DNA of 64,000 nucleotides from Diphasiastrum complanatum (Eukaryota > Streptophyta > Lycopodiopsida > Lycopodiales > Lycopodiaceae). Below, one piece after another: positions 56,490-64,000 of this stretch. The notes under the pieces were generated by a model. It searched no databases. It was not told the origin of the DNA and was given only the letters and a program-made list of their open reading frames with translations. The translations under genes and the position numbers were made by a program. The stretch covers positions 33,113 through 97,112 of the forward strand of contig MU831912.1 of NCBI GenBank assembly GCA_029204225.1, read 5' to 3'. The number at the start of each line of letters is the position of its first letter. Within the stretch, counting starts at the first letter, position 1.

Positions 56490-58140
56490 GATTGACGTGA
56501 CGCACAAGCACATTCGGTCATAGCGCTATCCGTGAAGAGATCAATCCTACCTCACATTCGATCATGCAAGACTTCCAAGAGTGCTTGGGAAGTACTTGCC
56601 AAGATGTTCCAAGTGAAGAATACGGCGAAAGTGCTTTATCTACGTAATCAACTCTCAACATTGAAGATGCAAGAGGGTGATACGCTTTCAAATCACTTAA
56701 TGAAGATCAAGGATCTTCGTGAAGAGCTTCTTAGCATTGACGAAATTGTCGAGAACTCTCAATTTGTTTCAATTACTCTTAATTCACTTCCTCATTCCTA
56801 TCTTCCATTTGTGTCTACTTTAAGCATATCTCTTAGGGGACAACAAATCTCCTTTGAAGAGCTTGTTGGCTTACTTCTCCAAGAAGAGCAAACAAGGATT
56901 AATTTTGGTGAACAAGAAGATCAAGCCTTCTTCACCAAAGGAAAAGGCAAGGGCAAGTGGAAGGGTAAGCCTTCTTCTTCCAAGGATCAAAAATCCAAGG
57001 AAGGCCAAGATCAAGGAGACCCAAAGAGATCACTTTTAATTGTTGCTTCGGGAACATTGCGAGGAGGTTTGTTTCTGTTGGATATTTATGAACCGAAAGC
57101 TTTGACATCCTTTGGTCTCGTTGCTACTTTTTCACATGCATTGGAGTTGGCTAAACTATGGCATGCGAGGTAGGGGCACCTCAATTTTGGAAGTTTGAAT
57201 ATGTTGAAGAAATTCAACATGTTGGAAGGCATTCCAAATATGGAGCATCCCGAAGGACATGTATGCGAAGGATGCATACTTGGTAAGTTTCAACGGAAGC
57301 CTTTTCCTATTAATGGGACTATCAAAGTTGGTGATAAGTTTGCCTTAATTCATAGTGATGTATGTGGTCCAATGAGGACCGAATCCATTGGTAAATGCAA
57401 GTACTTCGTTACTTTTATTGATGATTTTTCAAGGTTTACATGGATCTTTCCTATGAAGGCAAAATCTGAAGTTTTTCAACGCTTCAAAGATTTTCTAGCT
57501 ATGATAGAAAATCAATTCGGGCATACTTTGAAGATACTACGTACCGACCGAGGAGGGGAATACATTAAAAGTACGTTCGGCACGTTTCTTCAAAGCAAAG
57601 GCATTCTACATCAAATGACTACACCTTACACACCGCAACAAAATGGTGTTGTCGAGAGAAAAAATTCACACAATCATGGAGATGGCTCGTTGCATGCTTA
57701 AGGCAAAGGGCGTTCCCCACAAGTTTTGGGCTGAAGCGGTTATTACGGCGGCATACATTAGTAATCGGTGTCCGACTAAAGCCTTGAAGATTTTGACTCC
57801 TTATGAAGTTTGGTATGATTTGGTATCACCATCTAATGTTGAAGAGGAGGGACTGCCATCATCCTCTAATGGACAGCCCACTGGTTCTTCAAGCGAACAG
57901 CCCATAATTCATCAAGAGGAGAGATTTATGAAGAGGAACGACCTGTTGACAACTTTGGACAACATAGTCCAATTTCAGAGCACTTGGACAACAAAGTGTT
58001 GACAGTTCAGATCACTTTGGACAGCAAAGCGTTGATCAAAGTAAGGCTATTGGACAGCCTAAACCAGTCCCTAAATGGCTGTTGCAGACTTTGCAGACTC
58101 CATATAATGAAAGTACAAAGGCACCTTTCTCCTCAAGATA
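56490..58140 (+). pseudogene. Copia fragment: gag fused to pre-integrase and integrase
   Basis: Gag: KTSKSAWEVLAKMFQVKNTA, EGDTLSNHLMKIKDLREEL and TLNSLPHSYLPFVSTL, then a Lys/Gly/Ser tail. Near 57,040 it jumps, without zinc knuckle or protease, to GGLFLLDIYEP, LWHAR|GHLNFGSLNMLKKF and VCEGCILGKFQRKPFPI. Integrase follows: IHSDVCGPMRTESIG, YFVTFIDDFSRFTWIF, LRTDRGGEY, TPQQNGVVERKN. A frameshift near 57,655 leads to MLKAKGVPHKFWAEAV and LTPYEVWYDL, then a Ser/Gln-rich linker. RT and LTRs are absent. It is inserted opposite to the flanking exon-like sequences. Confidence 0.9.
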
Positions 58141-58179
58141 GCCATCTTGCCTGAATGTGGCCCTTAGAACCCTTGTTTA

Positions 58180-58500
58180 TGGACCAACTTGACGGACACT
58201 CTCATGAATGTAAATCCTGCATAAAGGAATAAATGGATGTGGTGTCCGTCTTACCACTCGAAGCCGCTTCATAGTAGATGATAGCATTTCCACATGAAAA
58301 GTTTTTGGAATGCTAGCAATCTCGTCATCTTGAGACCTACCCTTCTTCTTTTTTCCCTCATCCTGAATGTCATCCAAGGGCAAATCTTCCTGCAAGTCTT
58401 CTTGCAATCGACGGAACTCACCGTCCACCTCTTCTTCTTCATGTGTCTCTTCCACGACAATATCTTCGACGAATTCTTTCTACATGAACACGACAACACA
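58180..58500 (-). pseudogene. Acidic exon-like sequence on the far side of the copia fragment
   Basis: The minus-strand frame reads VVEETHEEEEVDGEFRRLQ, QEDLPLDDIQDEGKKKKGR and KTFHVEMLSSTMKRLRVV. It is low-complexity acidic then basic sequence, plausible as a linker exon. It may be upstream of the exon-like sequence at 55,925-56,460, separated by the copia insertion. Not recognised. Confidence 0.3.
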
Positions 58501-58640
58501 TTTTTGAAATTAAGGAAGAACATCTCGCTACAAATGATTAGAGATAGAGTATAGTAGTCATTCTGTAATATGTCTCTACTTTCGATTTTGTAGTCTCTTT
58601 CAAGTCTGCCATACCACTTTCTCAAATATGGTATCATATT

Positions 58641-59999
58641 CTAACTGTGAAAATTAACATGAATTTTCTAATTGAGAACAGATTAGCATTGAAAATCTCC
58701 AAAACTAGATTCTCAAAGCACCTCTAGCTTTGTCGTCTATATGAAGCTCAACATTATAATAACTTTTTTTTGGAAACATAGTTAAACTCCTAAGGCACAT
58801 CTAGCTAGAAGCTCTATTAGAAGATCCACATTATAACAGCTTCTTGTTGAGTGGGTCCATGGGATCGACTTTTTTCTTGTGCTCAAACAACACTAGTTAT
58901 ATGTTTCTATTAGGCATGGTTTCATCCCTACCATAAACTTCAGCAAATTCATGTCCCTTAACAAGTCAGAAAAAAGCTTTCCATTTCCATCTGTGCTGCC
59001 ATAGAAAGTCTACCAACAGTCAAACGATCAAGGATCTTTACGGATGTATATTGCAAATGTGCACTCAAATCAAGCGCTAACACCTCTCTGGCTCGACATC
59101 AATCAAGCGAATCTACATCAAGATAACTTCAGCTTTTTTCATCGTTAAGTATTTGCAATTATCATGCTCTTGTGAATGTTGGATGCTTTCCTTTGATAGC
59201 TTGCTAATATTTAGAGTTCTTAAATGCAGAAGATCTGATTTTTAGATCATCTTGAGGTTGATAGAGGGATTGGATCAAGGATATAGACTTCCTCCACATA
59301 ATAACCAAGTTGGCTATTAATTAGGATCTCCTCATAGGTGAGGACACTGGACTCCTTAGGTAGATAGGTTTTCTAGATTTTGATGTAGATCAAGTGAACC
59401 AAAAGAGAAAATTCTCAAAAGATTGAAAAATTTGGCCAAAGATCAATACGAAAGGAAACAAGCTGGAAAAAAGATTTAGATTATTGTTAGACCTTCTTGT
59501 GTGTCTGCTTCTTCAAGAGTTGATTACATAATTGATGATGTGGCATGCAATCACTCTTGGGTGACCTTCCATCATACATTTCCTTTGCTCTTTGGAGTGA
59601 AGCCGTACTAAAATTTATACTCACCCTACTTAGATTATTCTTTTCTAGATCTATGACATTTGGATTAGCATTTAGCTTGCTGGATTTGGAATCTGAGTAA
59701 TGATTTTGGAGCATGTGAAATCTCGTTTCTTTGACATTCTGTGCTACAGTATGATGTAAATAGGCACATAAGCTGCTAAATTTTCACTTTTTACATTTTG
59801 CATGCTACGCTTTGTTATTCTGCTGTTGATTGGAAACAGCGTTCAATTTTGTTGCCAATGATTGCGGCTATTTTGGATATGTTGTAATGAATTTCTGCAC
59901 ATTAAAGGTAATTTTATTTTATAATTTTTTTCCGTGTGTGTGTTCCAGCAAGATAGTTTCATGAAATCATTCATCCATTTTACATGCTCTTGTGAACAG
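58641..59999. other. IFT140 intron sequence, nothing recognised
   Basis: AT-rich sequence with no exon or element motif I can read, ending at the exon F acceptor. Confidence 0.5.
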
Positions 60000-60116
60000 G
60001 CTGGCGACGTCAAATCACTTGTTAGAGTCTTTTGTTTTCTAGGTGAAACTGATGCTGCCGCTAAGGTTGTATCTGAATCAAAGGATGCCTCTGCAGCATT
60101 TTTGCTTGCTTGTCAG
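60000..60116 (+). CDS. IFT140: IFT140 exon F (TPR region)
   Basis: Acceptor cttgtgaacag, donor gtacac, 39 codons, phase 0. Reads AGDVKSLVRVFCFLGETDAA, AKVVSESKDASAAFLLACQ, parallel to the animal [28 protein letters not shown] and SYHLAR. It follows exon E directly (YYKL|AGD). Confidence 0.95.
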
Positions 60117-60730
60117 GTACACATCACCGCTCTGCATTTTATGTGACAATGTGCTAAGTTGGAGATGAGGGCTAAAGTTGCTTTGCAGTAGGTTGTCAAG
60201 AATTGTGCAATCTTGAGCTTATGTGAAATAGTGGCATGTAGCAGAATTTTTTTGTTATGAAGCCACCTTGCAAATAGAGTTTGCAGTTGTCAAGTTTTTT
60301 GATATATGCTTTTCCCTCACAATATATGAAAGCTAAACTCTACAAAGAAATCGTGCATTGATGCAGGGTTAGGACAAGAACCTAATCTAGGTTTTCACCT
60401 AGAAGTTGTAGCTCAAATATAGCTCTATTCTGCTTGTAGCTCTTCGTATCATTAAGGCATGATAATAAGAGCTTATTTTTCCGCTCCCTCACAACTTTGT
60501 TCCAAACTTACTTTGTAAAACTTTCTTTAGTTCAGAAGGGTTATCATGATGTCAAAATGCGAAGTATTACTGAAGACATATTAATGCCTTTGTATTTTAC
60601 ACATTGATGTAGAAGAAGAAGCATGAAAATATGATAGAATTGGAGCTAAACTCCAAGTGTCCACCAAAACTTTCTATCTTGGTTCATATTTATTCAACTT
60701 TTCCAGGGATCTTTCACTAGCAAGGGTTCT

Positions 60731-60801
60731 GCCCTGGTTAATGTTTTCATTTTCGTTTGTGTAGCTGGAGAAATTTGAAAGTATTGTGAAGCCACACCTG
60801 T
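60731..60801 (+). pseudogene. Tandem relic of the exon G acceptor and exon start
   Basis: A 71-base unit immediately before the real acceptor. It has 'ggttaatgttttcattttcg', then tgtgtag and ctggagaaatttgaaag, against 'cgttaacgttttcattgttgg', tgtgtag and ctggagaaatctggaaac at exon G. The copy has no donor and its frame degrades after about 10 codons. The gap 60,117-60,730 holds nothing else recognised. Confidence 0.88.
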
Positions 60802-60835
60802 CCACGTTAACGTTTTCATTGTTGGTTGTGTGTAG

Positions 60836-60961
60836 CTGGAGAAATCTGGAAACGTTCCAGAAGCCATTAATTTCTTCACAATGGCAGGAAGATACGACTA
60901 TGCAACTCAAGTTGCCATGAAGTACGGTGTTGACAATGAGCTATTATCCCTATCATTACAG
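60836..60961 (+). CDS. IFT140: IFT140 exon G (TPR region)
   Basis: Acceptor ggttgtgtgtag, donor gtgatt, 42 codons, phase 0. Reads LEKSGNVPEAINFFTMAGRY, DYATQVAMKYGVDNELLSLS, LQ, parallel to the animal YESQEEVRQAVHFYTRAQAF...LCKENGLDDQLMNLALL. It joins exon F as ACQ|LEKSG. Confidence 0.95.
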
Positions 60962-61442
60962 GTGATTTGCAGTATGTGGTCCAAAGAGTATACTACTCTG
61001 GCTACACCTTAGGAGCTCGTGAAATGATTTTTTAGAACTAGGAAGTCAATTTTTTATGACCAGCTCAGAACTAGTTTCTCTACTACTGCTTATACTTGAA
61101 ATTTTACTGCAAGGATGATCCAGGACAAATCCATGTCCGGATCCCAATTTCCTCTAGTTGAATCTTGACATTTCCACCACCAATTTTGCCTGCTAAGCTT
61201 GTTGTTGAGTGTTATGGATCTCTCTTAATTTCTCATTTTCAACCTTCCCACTTTTCAATCACTGTCATGGCATCAACAATGTTTTCTTTAGCTTGACTCA
61301 TTTAAAATCAAACAATTTTGGCTGTAAGAGCTTCCAACAAATTTTTATTAATTGGTTTTTCCTTTGCTAAATAAAAAAAATGATGATTTTTTCCTTTGTT
61401 GTAGTAGGCAATTGATCAATATAACATCATTTCTCTTTCGAC

Positions 61443-61787
61443 ACCAGCCACAGATCACAACTTCTATGGGTATCAGACGTTTTTTCCGAGATTGATATTT
61501 TATTCTGTCTTTTTACTTTCCTCAGCAGAGCAGGTAGTTAAGCTCTAGCACCTGTACCCTCTTCAGAGTTGGAGGTTAAGCTCTTTTATGTTTTTTATGA
61601 TTCTATGTTCGATAGGTCTTCTGACTAGCTAGAGAGCTTTCTATATTGTTCCTTCCACTTAGACTAGCGTTCTTTTATGTTATCCGACATGGACAGTGCT
61701 CGTACGTGATATGTACTTATTTCTTTTGTCTTATGTGCCCTTGGGCACCCAACAGACATTAATATAATTTCTTCTTCTTCTTCTTCT

Positions 61788-61818
<31 letters not shown>

Positions 61819-61820
61819 CT
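61443..61820 (+). mobile_element. LINE D: short 5'-truncated LINE copy (3' UTR only)
   Basis: Closely matches the 3' UTR of LINE B (reverse complement of about 47,820-48,170): 'atcagacgttttttc', 'ttaagctct', 'ctagctagagag', 'gttatccgacatggacagtg'. It then has the hairpin and ATTAATATAATTTC, followed by (CTT)n and (CT)n. No coding sequence is included. Inserted in the sense direction in the intron between exons G and H. Bases 60,962-61,442 hold nothing recognised. Confidence 0.93.
61735..61748 (+). promoter_or_regulatory. LINE D 3' hairpin
   Basis: GTGCCC-TT-GGGCAC, preceded by GTCTTAT, as in LINE B. Confidence 0.88.
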
Positions 61821-62930
61821 TCAGTGGAAGCAAGCTAATGGATGTAAGCATCTCCCATGCATCTTGAGTTGAGCTACACGATTCTAAATCTTTAAGAAGT
61901 TCATTAGAGACATTAATCTTAATGCAAGTGTAGAGCTATTTGAGCTCTCCTCTTGTATTTAGATTGCTCTTTTGGTTGATGTGGTTCCTCCTCATCTACC
62001 AACATAATATCGATCAAGACCTATAGTCCTCAAGAGACTCTTATATGTTTATTAGGATGCTCTAATAGTGTTCCTTTGTATGTTGTTGACAACATAGTAT
62101 TCTTGGTTGGAGTTGGCTTTCAGCTTATTAGTCTATTGTTTATCTCACTTTTGAATGATGCCTATGCACCCTTGTTCATAATTGCTAAGTGGGGAGAATC
62201 TAGAGAAAAAAAAGTTGGAAAAGATAGATCCACATACTTCATTGAGGAACAATGACTTATAAAAGTGGGAATGAAAGTTCAAATTCAATCTGGACTTTCA
62301 TAGAGGGATTGGTTAGGGATAAATGTTTGGCAATTGGCCATGTTGTGAGACTATATGACAAGCTAACGAAGGAAAGGTTCTAAGATTAATTGTAAATCCA
62401 CTCATCTAATCCACATGGGACTAGCAACAAGTGATAAATTGACCAGATGCTCCAATGAATTTCCACTAGCGTTATTGCTTGTTTCAGCCATGAAACTCTA
62501 GTGTGGGCTTGATGAACTTTTAGGATGAGTTTGTAACTCTATTGCCTCAAAAGGCAAGTAGTTGCTTAAGAGATTGTCTGAATGTGAGGCTCAAATGTTG
62601 TTTCATTAGAAATATGCCTTGGGGACCCCTTACATAATGCCATTAGCTCGCTTCTTCACTACGCATGATGCCTAATTGTGCCATTTTTCTTTGAAGTGTG
62701 TGGCAATCATTATCATTCTATGCAATTGTGATGTGTCTTTTTTGTAAGCACTTACGCGAAAGTTGGGAAGACCTATAAGGTTTTTATGCTCATTTATGCT
62801 ACACCTATCATGTTTTTGAATGGATTGAAGTAATAATATTTCATGAACATTGTGCACAACATAAATAAATTCAATACCATAGTTTTTTTGCTATTGTTTA
62901 CTCTTTGTGTTGCTCTATTTCCTATTGTAG
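61821..62930. other. IFT140 intron sequence, nothing recognised
   Basis: No exon or element motif read here. Confidence 0.5.
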
Positions 62931-63016
62931 GAGTTCAAAGGAAGTAATGTTGTTGTCAGCAGACTACTTTGACGCAGAAAGGGATGCAAGAGAAAGCTGT
63001 ACTGCTTTATCAAAAG
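62931..63016 (+). CDS. IFT140: IFT140 exon H (TPR region), two frame disruptions
   Basis: Acceptor cctattgtag, donor gtagta. The expected peptide appears in two frames: SSKEVMLLSADYF (from 62,932) and then QKGMQEKAVLLYQK (to 63,016), matching the animal [31 protein letters not shown]. At 86 bases the exon is two longer than the 84 expected: one extra base at the acceptor and one near 62,970. As read, translation from exon G would go out of frame. Either the gene copy is damaged or the sequence has errors here. Confidence 0.8.
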
Positions 63017-63190
63017 GTAGTAAAGTCCAGAACCTTTGGTATTATATTTATATTGAGACTCTAGTCTTATTATACTAAGAAGAATATGTGAAGAAAGTTC
63101 TTGGTAAAGTTAGTGAAATTACTACCATTTCTTGTCTGCAAAAGGATAATTCCTACTTTTGATCTATGACTATTTTGTCCTTTAACATAG

Positions 63191-63303
63191 GGTGGGGACC
63201 TTGAAAAAGCAATCCATATTTGCTTTCAAGTCCAACTTTTTGATGCTTTACTAGCTATTGTTGAAAAGATCGATGAAGGTGCAAACTCATCCTTGCTTAC
63301 AAG
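63191..63303 (+). CDS. IFT140: IFT140 exon I (TPR region)
   Basis: Acceptor tttaacatag, donor gttggt. Reads GGDLEKAIHICFQVQLFDAL, LAIVEKIDEGANSSLLTR, parallel to the animal [37 protein letters not shown]. It ends in phase 2. Later exons lie beyond the window; 63,304-64,000 is intron with nothing recognised. Confidence 0.93.
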
Positions 63304-64000
63304 GTTGGTAATCTTTGAAAAGGCAACTTGTTGATTTTTCAACTAGCATGTAATCTTAAGCATATTCAATCTAAGGGACGATTATATTGGCCATCAACAA
63401 TATTCCAATAAATATATAATTCTTATTAGTCCATTTGATATGGTTATTGTCTCTTTAATTGGAAAATGTTATGGACACATTCTGTAGATTTTAATATCAG
63501 TGAAGCATAGAAGATCATAAATGAGGATATAATGGCATTCCCCTACTAAGAAGGCTGAAGTACCACATAAATGATCTATGGTTATCATACAAGCAATAGC
63601 AACAAGTTTTTTCCCATGAAGAGCTTAAGCAATACCAAATCACTAAGTTGAAGTAAGAATGTCCTTAGGCCATATTTATATCCAATGGGAACCCTATACT
63701 AGAGGCTTCCAGACACTTAACCTCAGCTCATTCATGAATATGTTTTGGGAATTATTGTTTTTTTGTAACCGCCCTAGTGTTTGACTGGCCATGCTTGCAT
63801 GCTATTATAGGGCCATTTTCTATGTATAGTAAACTCTACAAACAATATAGTTATCATGCATGTATGGTGGGCGCACTACTACAAGTGTAGAACTTAGTTT
63901 TATTGCTTAGTACTTCATTATGAGTCTTTACCCAAAATAGATAGTAATAATAGCAATTAGCCTTTTGCCTTCAGCTTTAGCTTTTTGGCTTTTGGCTTTT

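Noticed and set aside
1-64000. tRNA, rRNA, CRISPR, riboswitch or bacterial operon features
   Set aside because: None is readable; the sequence is eukaryotic. The TGGTATCAGAGC sites are retrotransposon primer sites, not tRNA genes.

Overview
This is plant nuclear DNA: spliced genes with GT/AG introns, Ty1/copia and Ty3/gypsy retrotransposons with initiator-Met-tRNA primer sites, plant-type LINEs and a hAT transposon. The key host gene encodes IFT140, an intraflagellar-transport protein kept only by plants with flagellated sperm. Together with introns of 10 kb or more, this points to a fern, another seed-free plant, or a cycad/Ginkgo-type gymnosperm. A fern is my best guess (inference; I cannot name a species).

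Layout. 0-1.7 kb: the last two exons of a mitochondrial LON1-type Lon protease (+ strand), with a LINE fragment and an (AT)n tract upstream. 1.7-6 kb: no recognisable gene. 6-16 kb: copia debris, namely an RNase H plus LTR, a solo-LTR-like copy, and a minus-strand copia X/copia Y chimera. 16.5-21.7 kb: a structurally complete copia-like element (two LTRs, PBS, PPT, 5-bp target duplication ACCAC). It keeps gag and protease but has unrecognised ORFs where integrase, RT and RNase H should be, and it sits inside an older minus-strand gypsy gag-protease gene. 23-28 kb: copia and gypsy relics and an unknown ORF.

29.4-63.3 kb: nine exons of IFT140 (+ strand) cover the end of the region after the WD40 domain and much of the TPR region. 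Their introns hold almost everything else: an LTR-gag fragment with 29-bp direct repeats (30.4-32.5 kb), a recombinant gypsy (34-38.8 kb) with a LINE in it, a hAT transposase gene (44-45.9 kb), two head-to-tail LINEs (46-50.5 kb), a two-exon minus-strand gene resembling a beta-class DNA adenine methyltransferase (54.7-55.8 kb), a copia fragment (56.5-58.1 kb) and a short LINE copy (61.4-61.8 kb).

Main points for follow-up: (1) the non-autonomous copia with novel ORFs; (2) LINE 3' ends that share a covarying hairpin plus a TTTC/TTC/TC tail instead of poly(A), with one LINE apparently inserted at another's TC tail; (3) chimeric retrotransposons joined at domain boundaries; (4) small duplications covering splice sites, including relic copies of two IFT140 exons, plus an exon with two frame disruptions; (5) a methyltransferase-like spliced gene; (6) a GTTC/GAAC palindrome next to the hAT gene. 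All identifications come from reading the translated sequence by eye; no searches were run.
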